From Cynocephalus volans (lineage: Eukaryota; Chordata; Mammalia; Dermoptera; Cynocephalidae): a stretch of DNA of 64,000 nucleotides. Numbering within the stretch: the stretch's first letter is position 1; each line of letters opens with the position of its first letter. A program made the translations under genes and the position numbers. The notes beneath the pieces were generated by a model. That model saw nothing but the letters and a program-made list of their open reading frames with translations. It did no database searches and was not told where the DNA came from. Location of the stretch: the NCBI RefSeq assembly GCF_027409185.1, contig NC_084462.1, forward strand, positions 154,739,490-154,803,489, written 5' to 3'. Shown here piece after piece: positions 31,001-39,440 of this stretch.

Positions 31001-34000
31001 CTAAATATCAAAGTAGACTTTACAGGGCAAAAACATTATGTAATAAGATAAGAAGAAATTTCATAACAATAAAGTATCTAATCAAGTTCTAAATAAGTAT
31101 GCACCTAATAACATTGCATCAAAATGTTTAACAAATAATGACAGAACTAAAAGAAGAAATAAAATTTCAGTCTTAGTGGGAGATATCAAGACATATCTCA
31201 CAAGTAGTGACAGTATAAGCAAACATCTCTACTTCCCAGTACCTGGCATAGGGCCTGACCCATTTTAGGGGCACAGTCAAAATCTGCTGATCGAAACGAA
31301 AGAGATTCACACATCCTAGATTTTCCCAGTCTTAATTTCAAGTATAAAACTGTGTCACTGTCCCCCATATATACATTTGTTCAGAAGTTTGGTTTGGAAA
31401 ATAAAAGTGGTATCGCCACAAGTTCCTTGAAACCCTCCTACACTGCCAAGTTCTTTTTTCCATAGGGTGCTAGCCTGAGGAACACTCGGGTACTGGAGAT
31501 GTTTGGATGGGGAGCCTCTCATACCTGAGCTGGAGCATCTGTCCCAGGGAAACGGGTGGACCGTCTGCGGGTGACAATGACCGATGGCTTGTGCTCAGTG
31601 GGGTTCTGTTCAGGACCCTTCCCATCCTCATCGACACCTCCAGCTTGGGCTGCCTCAGTTGGGTCCACAGTCCTCACAGGCACAGACACTGGGATGATGA
31701 GGGGTACCATCCCGCTGTCCTCTCGTGCTCGCTTGGCAGCTAAGGAAGGCTCAGAAAACTCCACCCCACACTTGGTAGTTGAGGCCAATACACTTTTCCG
31801 CTTCTCCTCAGAGCCGTTGGCATCCTGGAGAAGAGAGGGGTAAGGGGAATGGAAGTGAGGTTCAGAAGGTAGGTCCCGATCTGCTGATCCAGGATCCCAC
31901 TCCCACTTAATCCAGGGACCCAAACACCCATGATGGCTCCCAATGGTCTTTGAAAACCTGGCCTTTCCCTGACCACATTTTCTCCCACCATATTCCTAAA
32001 CACTCTCCACAACCTCCCTTCTGCCGGGTCCTCCCAAACCACAAGTGGCTTGCAGATGTGTTTCATTTGGCCTGCACAGTGGGTGGCACATGAAATAGTC
32101 TCAAAATATTTTTTAAAAAATCTCGGCAAAGAAAGCAAGCAAGGAACCTGTGGCAAGGTGAAGGGTGGTCTTTGTATCTATTTCCCCAAGGGCAGCTGGC
32201 TAGAGCAAAGTCTGGCTGTCTACAAGCACAGGGCAAATTCTGCAGCCTCCTACGTATCAAGCCCTACAGGCATCGGAGTTGAGACCTCTAGTGAAGGAAT
32301 GGAGCTAAGACTGGCTTTGGAGTCAGATATCCCAGCTACGTGACCTTGGGAAATCCCACTTGGGTCTCAGCTTCTTTAGCTATAAAGGAAGATAAATGAT
32401 GCTCCCTTCTTATTAGGTTGGCTGGTAAATTACTTGTGTTCAAATACAAGAGAACTCCAAGCACAACACAGGTGTTCAAATTTTGTTCCTTCTTCCTCTC
32501 CATCATTATTGTCTTTTTAAAAAAAAATCAACTTTACTGCAGCATAACTTATGCACAACACAAGGAACCCACTTCTAATTACAGTTCAATGCATTTTGAC
32601 AAACGTAATCACCGTGTAACCACCATCACATTCTTATCTTTTAGCATACTGGACCTGACACGGTTTCACCTCCCCCACTCCCAATCCTTCATGTCCCATG
32701 TGAAGAAGCTAACCCACAGTGGTGTATCACACTTTCCTGCCCGCCAACCCTTCATGTGTGTAAACCTCAGCTTCCCTTCAAGTATAGCTGTACTTGTCTA
32801 GGGGTTCTTGCACGTGAGGAGTGCAGAACTCCCTGAAATGTACAGGTTCATTTCCTTCAATGAACTGAGAAAACTGCCCTCGTGGGCCTATATCACTCGC
32901 TCTCCTCTGCCCCCCAACTAGCTCCAGCCCCCCCACCCCATTCTTACCTTTGCGTTCTGCAGCGAGGCCAGCTCCACTGCCTTCTGGGCCAGGGTCAGCA
33001 AATTGGCCTCCTGGGATGCCCGGCGTCTCCGTCGTGTGCTCTGGATCACCCCACCCCGTAGCACCTGCCCACAGTCCCCTGTACCCACTGCCCTCATGCC
33101 GTCCTCATTGCCCATGGAGGGAGCCTCCCGCTCCCGACCATTGGGTGCCAGTCTCTCCCCATCAGGCAGGAGCTGTGACTCTCTCAGCTCCAGGGGGAAA
33201 CCTAGAGCTTCAGGATGGGGCTGCCCCAGGGAGCCAGGCAGCGGCTGCTGCAGGGACCAGTGATGCAGAAATAGATTGCCCGTGGGCTCCTGCCCAGGTT
33301 GGGTGCCAGCCCCATCCAGGGTGGTGGGAGGCAGGATACCCTCCTTAGAGAGGCGGCGGGAACGGCGGGGGAAGGGGATCTGGGCCTGAGGTAGCACAGG
33401 CTGCGGGGCTGACTCCTGCAGGAGGGCCTTGCGCAGTTCTGGGTTCAAATCAGGGTTGGGGGGGAAGGGGTAGGGTGCCATGCTATGATGAGCCAGGTGG
33501 GACTGCCCCAGTGGCCCGGCCGGCTGCAGGCCAAAGTCCTGGGGCTGCTGAGAGGGCTGCTGCTGCATGGGGTAGAAGTTCTCAAAAAGTTGCATCTGGG
33601 GTAGGGCTGCCTGCTGCTGCTGCTGCTGCTTCTGTGGGGGGAAGGCGGTGACGGGGTTTGGGGGCGGTGGGCCCTGCCGGAACACCTGCCGATTCACCTG
33701 GTGGCCAAATGCCAGCTGGAAGGGTTGCAGAGGCAGCGTCTGGTTTGGGGGTTTCTTGGATGTGTGGAAAGAGTTCAGGGGCGCCTGTGGCCGCCCTACC
33801 TCCAGCTGCACCTTCTGTGCCATCACCGGGTGCACTGCGTTTCCATAGCGGTCCAGCTGCGGGCCCCCTGCCTTCTCCCGCTTCAGTGCCTCAGGGTGGT
33901 TATAGTAGGTAGAGACCCCCACACCAGGATGAGGGCTCCCCTTGGGTCCACTGTAGAGGGACAGGTTGTGGCGGTTCCACGTTGAGTGAGGTGGAGGCTG

Positions 34001-34378
34001 GCCTGGCTGCTGCTGCCAGCCACTGTCACTGACACCCCCACCTCCTCCACGCTCCAGGCCCCGCCCAGGAGCCATTACAGAGTTAGGCCACTTGACTGAG
34101 CCCACCTGCTGGGACAACATGGCTGCTGTGGTTCGCTCCGGCCCATACACCACAGAGTTCAGCAGGGCCAGGCTGTTGGGAGGGGGCAGTTCCACAGGCT
34201 GAGAGGTGGAGGCAGCCCCTGCCGGACACTCGTGCCCCACGTATTGCTCCTCCTTCACTCTGACAGACTGCTGGGGGGCCTGCAGGGCTGGGGGCTGCTC
34301 CTTGGGAGCTGATTCCTGGTCCCCAAAGAGACAACGCTTCCGCTTGCTCTGAGCCTTGGGCTGGGCCTGGAAGTTCAT
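15850..34378 (-). CDS. MIDEAS: MIDEAS (ELMSAN1), MiDAC scaffold; whole coding region with introns
   Basis: MIDEAS assembles the mitotic deacetylase complex: its ELM2-SANT unit recruits and activates HDAC1/2, together with DNTTIP1, on nuclear chromatin. Twelve coding segments join as 34378-32948, 31824-31525, 26167-25822, 23911-23845, 23364-23222, 23101-22998, 22533-22458, 21773-21685, 19561-19412, 18172-17960, 16494-16301 and 16021-15850. All have GT donors and AG acceptors, and phases close to 3,285 bases, 1,094 residues plus TGA, roughly the size I recall for the human protein. Order: Pro/Gln-rich disordered region (1-700), ELM2 (from about 717 to 805), SANT (about 824-875), charged linker (903-973), C2H2 finger (Cys1033, Cys1036, His1049, His1053) and an Ala-rich tail. 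The ATG at 34376-34378 has A at -3. Two SUMO-type motifs, VKEE (N-terminal) and VKLE (fourth coding region), are visible. No frame break was seen. Confidence 0.95.
16151..16205 (-). promoter_or_regulatory. CCAAT + CRE + TATA-like cluster inside the last MIDEAS intron
   Basis: In minus order: ATTGG (inverted CCAAT box, 16201-16205), a perfect palindromic CRE TGACGTCA (16172-16179), and CTTTTATGAAAA (TATA-like, about 16152-16163). Spacing fits a promoter with a start near 16125-16130. It sits in CpG-rich DNA between exons 12 and 13. The CCAAT and CRE also work in the other direction. Activity is inferred only. Confidence 0.45.
16301..16494 (-). CDS. MIDEAS: MIDEAS exon 12
   Basis: Begins ANDILILRSHESNAPG after CCAG and ends with the cysteine pair CKKCG of the C2H2 finger, splitting a codon (AG) before the donor GTAAGA. 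So the intron cuts the finger between its Cys and His halves. Codes residues 974-1037, basic and Ser/Lys-rich. Confidence 0.94.
16795..16930. repeat. Ancient L2/MIR-type repeat remnant
   Basis: Contains 'catttagtccattcatgccttcattc' in pieces, 'gtgatgtgccaggtgctgcggataca' and 'agcccctgccctcagagagctcatggtcta', the wording of a widespread old mammalian repeat. Subfamily not settled. It is within the intron between MIDEAS exons 11 and 12. Confidence 0.5.
17341..17525 (+). repeat. MIR
   Basis: Carries 'gtggagtgtaaggacctgggg', 'tcactgagcctctctc', 'ctgcagaataagag' and 'gattattgtgaagacttaat', matching the MIR core in order. Intronic in MIDEAS (exon 11-12 intron). The rest of that intron (16495-17959) holds another MIR and no exon I can see. 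Confidence 0.65.
17695..17850 (+). repeat. MIR
   Basis: Reads 'agcagactctggagttgggctgcc', 'agtttcctcaactgtaaaatggg' and 'ataataatggcaccc', a typical MIR body, just downstream of MIDEAS exon 11 on the gene strand. Confidence 0.75.
17960..18172 (-). CDS. MIDEAS: MIDEAS exon 11 (charged linker)
   Basis: Seventy-one whole codons, phase 0 at both ends (acceptor TAG at plus 18173-18175, donor GTAAGT from 17959). The peptide starts TSQKFPRVPPPRRESPSEE and is dominated by Glu, Lys and Arg, ending ATQTLQANES. It is a predicted disordered or helical linker between SANT and the zinc finger. Being in phase, it could be skipped without a frameshift. Confidence 0.94.
18173..19411 (-). other. MIDEAS: MIDEAS intron 10
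   Basis: Intronic sequence between exons 10 and 11. The 18,590-19,130 part is AT-rich. I see no exon, and no repeat I can name with confidence. Confidence 0.7.
19412..19561 (-). CDS. MIDEAS: MIDEAS exon 10 (SANT end)
   Basis: Fifty whole codons beginning IQTKTVAQCVEFYYTYKKQ, the third helix region of the SANT domain with its conserved aromatic cluster, then KIGRNGTLTFGDVDTSDEK and an acidic stretch. Clean CAG acceptor and GTGATG donor. SANT works with ELM2 to hold the deacetylase and the inositol phosphate in related complexes. Confidence 0.95.
19845..20175 (+). mobile_element. Old L1 3' end
   Basis: Follows the L1M 3' UTR: 'ggtactatggttttgtaggagaatatcc', 'gtctgtaacttacttt', a degenerate TG/GA section, 'caaatgtggcaaacac', then 'tctgtaagtttgaaatttttcaaa' and an A-rich end. 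Sense to plus, in MIDEAS intron 9. Confidence 0.8.
20375..20525 (+). repeat. MIR-type repeat
   Basis: Contains 'tggctgtgtgaccttaggcaagtcacc' and 'aaactacatgatctccaggggcc', typical of the MIR family, perhaps MIR3. Intronic. Confidence 0.6.
20686..20742 (+). repeat. Local duplicate, copy A
   Basis: The segment with 'cactcttccagaagaatatg' and 'gacaagataaatctagggag' recurs at 21154-21213 in the same orientation with only a few differences. It ends 'cctaggcttgga' in both. I do not recognise it as a known interspersed repeat. Confidence 0.8.
21154..21213 (+). repeat. Local duplicate, copy B
   Basis: Second copy of the segment at 20686-20742, about 470 bases away. It differs by one substitution near the start (ctttcag for cttccag) and by a few bases within the 'ggagaga' section. 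Both copies are inside MIDEAS intron 9. Confidence 0.8.
21685..21773 (-). CDS. MIDEAS: MIDEAS exon 9 (SANT start)
   Basis: Two bases complete Gly823, then SDQWKMAERKLFNKGIAIYK and KDFFLVQKL, the first two SANT helices, where the conserved Trp and the 'F..G' pattern are visible. Ends in phase 0 with donor GTGAGC. Confidence 0.95.
21895..22095 (+). repeat. MIR
   Basis: Reads 'tctgccactcactggtcatg', 'gtgaaatgggaactaataata' and 'ggtgaggactagatgggata', in MIR order, inside the intron between MIDEAS exons 8 and 9. Confidence 0.7.
22458..22533 (-). CDS. MIDEAS: MIDEAS exon 8
   Basis: Twenty-five codons plus one base: ETLNKLLLKTPLRPYNHPLA then TYHYTG, the C-terminal part of ELM2 joining to SANT. 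Acceptor CCAG, donor GTGGGC. Short but fully consistent in phase with its neighbours. Confidence 0.95.
22998..23101 (-). CDS. MIDEAS: MIDEAS exon 7 (ELM2)
   Basis: Completes Val763, then EDLLTAACSSIFPGAGTNQE and LALHCLHESRGDIL: the helical second half of ELM2, the part that clasps the HDAC in related corepressors. Donor GTGAGA, phase 0. Confidence 0.95.
23222..23364 (-). CDS. MIDEAS: MIDEAS exon 6 (ELM2 start)
   Basis: Completes Pro715, then RINVGSRFQAEIPSMRDRAL followed by a Trp-containing stretch (LVWQPWEDLE). 'INVG..FQAEIP' is the signature N-terminal motif of ELM2 domains. Acceptor CTGCAG, donor GTGAGG. Confidence 0.95.
23845..23911 (-). CDS. MIDEAS: MIDEAS exon 5
   Basis: A 67-base exon split in phase at both ends: N, then SAEVTPPVLSVMGEATPVSI, E, P. 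Acceptor CATAG, donor GTAAGT. It joins the proline-rich region to ELM2. Confidence 0.92.
24045..24235 (+). repeat. MIR
   Basis: Contains 'ctgagtcctggctctgcag', 'tgcctcagttttcaca', 'gggttaatgtgaggattgaa' and a terminal 'tattagctattattattatg', an almost complete MIR in MIDEAS intron 4. Confidence 0.8.
24520..25010 (+). mobile_element. L2 3' end
   Basis: Shows the L2 wording 'ctgaactccttcgctcaggg', 'caggcctttgcaccactcg' and 'gctcagctctagcctcaccc' with a final 'ctcagtaaatacttgtgga'. Degenerate, in MIDEAS intron 4. Confidence 0.7.
25405..25650 (-). repeat. MIR, probably with an internal insertion
   Basis: Reads as a reversed MIR: 'gatgttaagggctttacaca', 'aaccctaggaggtggctattat', then 'agaagaaactgaggccccgg' and 'gtggatctgatatttgaatcc'. 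About 60 AT-rich bases interrupt the middle. Confidence 0.65.
25822..26167 (-). CDS. MIDEAS: MIDEAS exon 4
   Basis: 115 codons plus one base, beginning AEDMNVKLEGEASVRKPKQR. NVKLEGE holds a SUMO-type VKLE. The rest is rich in Pro and Ser (LPPYTPPPILSPVREG, SSIPAPPPITPKSAHRTLL), typical of a disordered corepressor region. Acceptor TCTAG, donor GTAAGT. Confidence 0.94.
26340..26530 (+). mobile_element. hAT-Charlie DNA transposon remnant
   Basis: Starts 'cagaagtcagcaaactg', continues 'ataaagggccagagagtaaata' and 'ggctttgtgggccacatacgg', ends 'cccaacccctgcag'. These are the ends of a short hAT element common in mammals; exact family name not settled. Confidence 0.65.
26553..26785 (+). repeat. 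MIR
   Basis: Nearly full length: 'agtagtgaagggcgcaagct', 'ctggagctggactttttgga', 'gctaggaggactaaatgaat', 'aataaaccttggctgttatc'. In MIDEAS intron 3. Confidence 0.8.
27440..27770 (+). mobile_element. Old L1 3' end
   Basis: Contains 'ataatggtattgagaaa', a GAAGG simple stretch, 'ggatacaaactgaagtattta', 'tggccatattttgataattg' and 'gcatgattgaaaacgtctataatac', the layout of L1M 3' ends. Confidence 0.7.
27815..27935 (+). repeat. MIR (partial)
   Basis: Shows 'ggctacctctgccattattt', 'ttgccctttctgagcctatt' and 'cctcatctaggaaatagggg'. Confidence 0.65.
28881..29045 (+). mobile_element. Dimeric tRNA-derived SINE (CYN-like)
   Basis: First unit 'gggccaccccgtggctcact' with B box 'cgggttcggatcccta'; second unit 'gggatggctggttagctct' with 'gtcaagggttaaagatcccc'. 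Perfect 16 bp target duplication gaaaaataaaatgaca at 28865-28880 and 29046-29061. Confidence 0.9.
29544..29627 (+). mobile_element. tRNA-derived SINE, 5'-truncated monomer
   Basis: Starts within the A box (ttggttagaggtggtgttga), keeps 'caagggttcagatccccata' and an A tail. Same family as the others. Inserted in the old L1. Confidence 0.75.
30466..30840 (+). mobile_element. L1M 3' end inserted in an older L1
   Basis: Reads 'ggtagttaccaggggctagg', 'ggggatctattgtacaacat', 'attagcttgttttatctgtt', 'ccacaatgtatacatatatc' and an A-rich end, a clear L1 3' UTR. The L1 text before (ORF2 leader) and after (endonuclease start) are neighbours in an intact L1. Confidence 0.75.
31525..31824 (-). CDS. MIDEAS: MIDEAS exon 3
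   Basis: One hundred whole codons: starts DANGSEEKRKSVLASTTK, then SLAAKRAREDSGMVPLIIPV, and ends STRFPGTDAPAQ. Low complexity in part, predicted disordered; 'KRKS' and 'RRRS' are basic patches that might serve as nuclear import signals. Acceptor CTCCAG, donor GTATGA, phase 0 at both ends. Confidence 0.94.
32285..32485 (+). repeat. MIR
   Basis: Contains 'ggctttggagtcagatatccc', 'gctacgtgaccttgggaaat', 'cagcttctttagctataaagg' and 'aactccaagcacaacac'. In MIDEAS intron 2. Confidence 0.7.
32515..32800 (-). mobile_element. Old L1 fragment
   Basis: The plus strand reads 'caactttactgcagcataac', 'caatgcattttgacaaacgt', 'caccgtgtaaccaccatcac', the reverse of an L1M 3' region. The distal end near 32,700-32,800 is uncertain. 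Confidence 0.55.
32948..34378 (-). CDS. MIDEAS: MIDEAS exon 2, coding part (N-terminal 477 residues)
   Basis: The largest coding segment: 477 whole codons from MNFQAQPKAQSKRKRCLFG to SLQNAK, where donor GTAAGA begins at 32947. KRKR near residues 12-15 is a likely nuclear signal; 'VKEE' a SUMO motif. The body is Pro/Gln-rich with a short Gln run coded by CAG repeats (plus 33610-33632) and a second Gln-rich zone (MQQQPSQQPQDFG). A basic 'RRRRRASQEANLL' segment lies near the end. No folded domain is visible; the human protein is also disordered here as far as I know. Confidence 0.96.
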
Positions 34379-34606
34379 GGTGTGCGGCAGTCAGACCTGC
34401 TTCACCAGCTCTCCATTCCCTGGGGAGAGGCCCTACTGGAAGCCCGGCAGCTCAGGGGCCAGTGAGGGCAGAGCAGGGGCAGAGGAGGCAGAAGCTGGAC
34501 AACGTGGTCAGCACAGGGAAGGAACGGCCGGCTCTCCCTTCCTCTTCTGGAGGGTTCTTGGGCTGTCTACTCGTCCTAGTTCATGATACTCCACAGTGTC
34601 CTGGAC
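34379..34606 (-). other. MIDEAS: MIDEAS exon 2, 5' UTR part
   Basis: From a good acceptor (CTTCCCTCTGCAG, plus 34607-34619) to the ATG. Contains no long frame. The acceptor is the nearest strong one upstream of the start codon, so this is the probable exon boundary. Confidence 0.65.
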
Positions 34607-37218
34607 CTGCAGAGGGAAGAGGAGTGATACCATCAGCCACAGCCTCCCAGATGCCCTGGATGTCAGCACAACTGTGAGAAAGAGACCTCAAGGCCTTCTG
34701 GTCCCACCGCCTGGTGTCACAGAGCAGCACTGGTGAGGCAAGAGCAAGGACCTTTCGAGGAGCTGCTAGGAAGGCAGCAGAATCCATAGCATCTCCCGAG
34801 CCACTTGGTGACTCTCCTCGTATCCCACTACCTCACCCTCGGGGGTTGGCTCCAGGATGTTGCATTTGGTTGGGTAATTTGTACACCACACAAAGGCACA
34901 TGCTTGGGGGAAAAGTGAGGCTGACGTCTAGCCCAAGCCTCTCTGGCCAAGATTGGGAAAAGGAGTGCCAAAGGCCTGGTCCTCCTTGCACATCTGTCTA
35001 TGCAGTAACCTCCCACCAGACCCAGAAGGATCTCTATCCAGCCAATGCCTCCTCTGACACTCCAAGCACATATCGGACCCAGGAAGTGGAGAGGACAGGG
35101 GTCATTCCCAACATGGCCACCCCTCCTATGCAGACCCAGGGTCAGGAACCCCACCAGGCCCATGCAGAGTCCAGGGCCCAGGGCTAGGCACACAGTCCTT
35201 CACACTGAGGCATGTAGGTGAGGCCCCAGAAGGGTGTGTGCAGTCCCATCCCCACCCCTGGGAAGAGCTGCTGGGTGGGGCTCTGCCTGCCGGAGTCTTT
35301 CTGAAACTAGCACAGAACCTGTTCTGCAGCCCTGGCAGGGCTGGAGGCAGGTTCCAGCCCAGAAGCTGGTCAGCAGCTGCCTCCTGCCCCCATCCCCAGC
35401 CCCCTACGCTGCCAAAGAGCCCCTGCCAATCCTGGGCAATGAACAGTATAACTCAGATATTAGGGGGTGCAGATTGCTAGAACTTAGGTCCAGAAGGCTT
35501 CTCCATGATAATGTCATGACTAAAGTACTCAGTTTTTCTCTGTATGCTAACTTAATTTTTCAGAAGGGTTGCTCTATTTATCCTGCTACAAAACAAACAG
35601 AATCCAGACCTGAATTTTATAACTGACATAGCTGTTTGCATATATTTTCAAAGACTTTTTATTTCTCCAGAGAGATTTTTGTTTTGTTTTGTTTCTTCCC
35701 CCTGGGAAGTTGGTAGGGGTGGGAGCTATGTGGCCCAAGTAAGATTCTGGTCCCAGCTCAGTCACGTTAGGAGGGGAGGAGACAGGAAGACAACCCAGGC
35801 AGCTCTGGAGAATAAATCTGCAGATCCCAGCGACCTCAGCCTCTAGATGCTCCAGGTCATTGTTAGATCCCCAGCAGTTTCCAGGCAACCAGTGGGTGTG
35901 GGGAGCAGAGGCGGGCAGGGGCTGGGCGGTACCAAGCTCCAGCTACACCCTGGGATGAGGGCTATCGCTCCTGTGCACGCTTCCGCAGCTACCAGCCCTG
36001 CAGTCTGGGAGCCGCTGACCTGCCTGTCGTGACTCACGAGGCCCCCTCCCTATCTACCTTTCACTTTCACCAGCACCCAGAAGGAGATTAACTTCCTCCT
36101 CCATTTCCTTCCTCTGCTCCCAGGCCCTGAAGGGAGTGACAGAGACCTTCCCGCGTGCACCCTCTTTGTCTTCTTATCTGGAAGTTGGGGGGAAGGAGAG
36201 AGACAGAGACTAGAAGCATCCAAGTCATGCCGGCCCCCAGCAGAAGGGAAAAGATTTCGACAAGAGGGGAGAGCTGAGGGCCACAAAAACAACTTTTTGA
36301 ATAAACCTCTTTCTCTTGCTTTTAAATCCTCTTTTCCTGACAGCCAACCTAATTCCGAGCAGAGACCTAAAAGCTAGACCCCAGACTGGAAATCACCCTA
36401 GGCACCCCTGCAAAGCTGCAGGGTGGGACCGTCCAGCTCCACCTCTCCAAGGGAGCATCAAACTGAGAGAACTAGAAGTACCTACATGTCTTCAGAGCAA
36501 GACAGAGGAAGGAAGAATGTGTTGAGGAGAAGGTGGGGAACGGAGGAGTGGAGGGGTGTGTGAGGGAAGCCTAGCAGGCCCCTGTGCCTTCAGGGGGCTG
36601 CAAGCCCCTGGGCATTCACAGGCACTCATACCTACCCCCCATGAGCTTGGGGCCTGCAGCAAGGGAAGGAAGACCCACGTGGCAGGCTGGCCTGGGCACA
36701 CATGCCAGTGTGCGCTGATGGAGGGGCCCAGGCACAGGAATGGCTGCTCAGTGCCTCCTGCGAGGTTTGGGGGCACAGGGGTAGAGTCTGTGAAAGGGGC
36801 TCCAGGACAGGGCTGCTCCTGCCCAGAGAAGGGGCCAGAGGCCAGATGCAGGCCTCACAGGGGCTTACCCACAGCTGTATATGGTCAGGCTTGGCTGGTC
36901 TGCCTCCAAACCCCCACCCTGTACATTAATGAGGGCCATCATTCAGGATGCCACAGTAAGTTACTGAAGCTGGGACAGGTACTTGCTTAAAAGAAATCAT
37001 GAGGCCTTGTTTGGAGGAGGCTGAATCACCCCAGAAGCTCCCTGCTGCAAAGGACTCCCTGTCACCCCCCCGGAGAGCTAAGAGTGCCAAGGGCGAGGAC
37101 ACTCAGGCCTGGGACCCCCAGAAAAGAAAGGTCATTGTCTGGAGGACAGGGAGAAGAGAAGAAGATGCCTAGGAACCTGGGAGGAAGTGGGCAGGGGACA
37201 CACCCAGATAGCAGGGCA

Positions 37219-37292
37219 TGTAGTAGTAGTAGTAGTAGTAGTAGTAAGTTGTAGTAGTTAATAGTAGTAGTAATAGCAGTGGTAATAGTACA
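37219..37292. repeat. (TAG)n microsatellite
   Basis: About eight perfect TAG units, then degenerate 'gttgtagtagttaatagtag' and 'taatagcagtggtaatag', running into a MIR. Confidence 0.9.
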
Positions 37293-37294
37293 CC

Positions 37295-37490
37295 TGTAAC
37301 AGATGGGCCCTAAGTGCTTTGCATCCTTTTAATTCGCACAATAGCCTTATAAGGCAGGCATTGCTATTTTAGCCTCCATTTTACTGGAGAACTGGATGAG
37401 GCTCAGAGGGGCTAAGTAACTTGCCTATGTTGCAGAGCCAGGGCTTGAATCCATGTCTGTCTGACTCCAAGATTAAGCTCTTATTCCTTA
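37295..37490 (-). repeat. MIR
   Basis: A reversed MIR: 'ctaagtgctttgcatcctttt', 'ccattttactggagaactgg', 'gaggctcagaggggctaagt', 'gggcttgaatccatgtctgt'. Strong match. Confidence 0.85.
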
Positions 37491-38969
37491 TCCCCAATAC
37501 ATGCCACTAAGACTCCAGGCCCCTCTGTGAACACCTACCTTCAACAACACACTCCCCACTACCTTGGAGCAAGGATTTTCTGGACATAGATATCTTCCTC
37601 ATTGGCACTGGGAAGTTCCTTTTCCCTGCCTGAACATATGGCAGGTGATCCTCTCCCATTCTCCCCATAGACCCTCAGTCCTACAGGAAGGGAGGGGAGG
37701 GCAGGGGCCTCACTACAGGGGCCAGCAGGTGTATGAGGTCCACCTGCAGGGAGGCCTGGCATACTTCCTCCTGCACTGACCACTTGGGCCCCACCCTCTG
37801 GGCCTGGACTCCCCAGGCCCTGCAAACCCACCCCTGGCTCAGTTCTGGTTGCTGCTGCAGGGACTCCAAGCTCTGAGACCCCACTGGCACCTCTCAGCCT
37901 GCAACTTGGGGCAGGCCTGAGCCACTTCCTCCCATTTCTCTGCCCCTCCCCCACTACTCTGTCCCACAGGTGGAAGTCAGCCCGACTTCCTCACAGTGAG
38001 GAAGAGGAACGAAGCCACATTTTCCAGTCTGCCAACCTACGGGCCAAGTCTCCAAGGCTGCAGGGAAGTATGAGGAGCTCCTGCAAGCAGCTCACCCCTG
38101 GGACCAGCTGCAAGGCCTCTGACAACGGATACAGAAACACTGCAAAAGGAAACCCACAGTCACATCGGGTCCCAGACACTGCAACCTGCTCTGTAAGTCT
38201 GCTTGACCATCTGTCATGCTCTGTGTACTCTTCCCTTCCTCCAGGCTCTTCTCTGCTGCAACCAATCCTTGACCAGACTCACAGGGTATCCCTGGGCCAA
38301 AGACAAGGCAAGAGTCAATATCAAGGCTTGGGACCCTTGAGGCTTTCAGGAAGATCTACGATTAGAAGTGCTTTCTCTCTACAGAAGAAACCAGTGTGCA
38401 CCAAAACAAATAAAGCAGTGCTGAGCCCACATGTGTGTTTTGCAGACACACGAGGGGAAGGTGCTAGAAAGGCCTGGAATGTTCAGCACTGATGGAGACA
38501 CCATGCTATCCAAGGATGTCAGCTCCAACACACACTGACCCCCAAGTGCCATCAGCTGCCTGCCCAATAGTGGCTGGCCAATCCACAAGAGTCCAGTGAG
38601 CCCTCACCACAGGGTGAGGGGGCCAGGCCATGGCCACTGAGGAGACCAGGGCCACTCACCAGCCCACTTAGGGCATTCAGTGTGTTCATCTGAGAAACAA
38701 GACTGTTGTGAGTCAAGGTCACACAGGCCAGGGAGGAGGTGCCCAGCTTGCTCCCAGCAGCTGCAGGGGCTCAGCTCTGACCCAGGGGTGAAAGCCAACA
38801 GGAGGACCCCCCCCCTGGCCCTTGGAGGCTAATACTCCAAGCTCCTGCTCTTACAGTCTGGGCCACCCCAGGTAACAACGAGCTTAGCGCTAGAAAGGGG
38901 AGAGTCAGAGCTCATGCATCTCCCACCCGAGGGCAAGACAGACCCAAACACAGCATCCAAGAAGGCCCT

Positions 38970-39440
38970 GAATCTTCAGGAGAGCCTGCTATCTCAGCAA
39001 CAAAGAGGCTGTCCTAGGACAAAGTCTAAACTCCCCACCCTGCCCACAAGTACCTGCAGACTTTGGCTCCTGCCACCTCTCTCGACACCCCATACTTCAG
39101 CCATACAATCAGAGCCTCCACTGTGCTGCTCCCACTTCCGGGTCTTTGACCAGGCTGTGCCTCTGCCCAGGAGCCCTTCCCACCCTTGCATTTGCCATGT
39201 CCTACTCATCCTTCAGGTCTCAGACACTGCTTCCCCCCAGAAACCTTCCTTGACCCCCCAGGCTGAGAAAAGAACTGCACTGTGAGCCCATAACCTCTCC
39301 AAAACCCCTGCTCAGCACACTAAATACCAGGTGCCTATTTCCTCATCCCCAGCAGACAGTAGGCTCCACGGGGAAGTCTGCAGACCATTGTACTCTGGCA
39401 CTTGGTTTGTGTCTGCCTCTTTGGATGCTCATCCAAGACT
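38970..39440 (+). mobile_element. L2 3' end
   Basis: Contains 'caaagtctaaactcccca', 'tttggctcctgccacctctc', 'caggctgtgcctctgcccag', 'cttcaggtctcagacactgc', 'aaaccttccttgacccccc' and 'cagacagtaggctccacgg', in consensus order; one of the best preserved L2s here. Confidence 0.85.

Larger units (their letters stand above)
28600..31200 (+). mobile_element. Ancient L1M fragments, with nested insertions
   Basis: A-rich sequence with L1 wording throughout: 'gaagacaatggaatgatatc', 'tagaattctctaatcagcaa', 'actaaaggaaatactaaagg' (ORF1-upstream region), then at 30850-31200 the start of the endonuclease region ('gctctaattaaaagactgga', 'gtatgcacctaataacat'). No reading frame survives. Two SINEs and a separate L1 3' end interrupt it. 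All lies in MIDEAS intron 3 (26168-31524). Confidence 0.75.
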
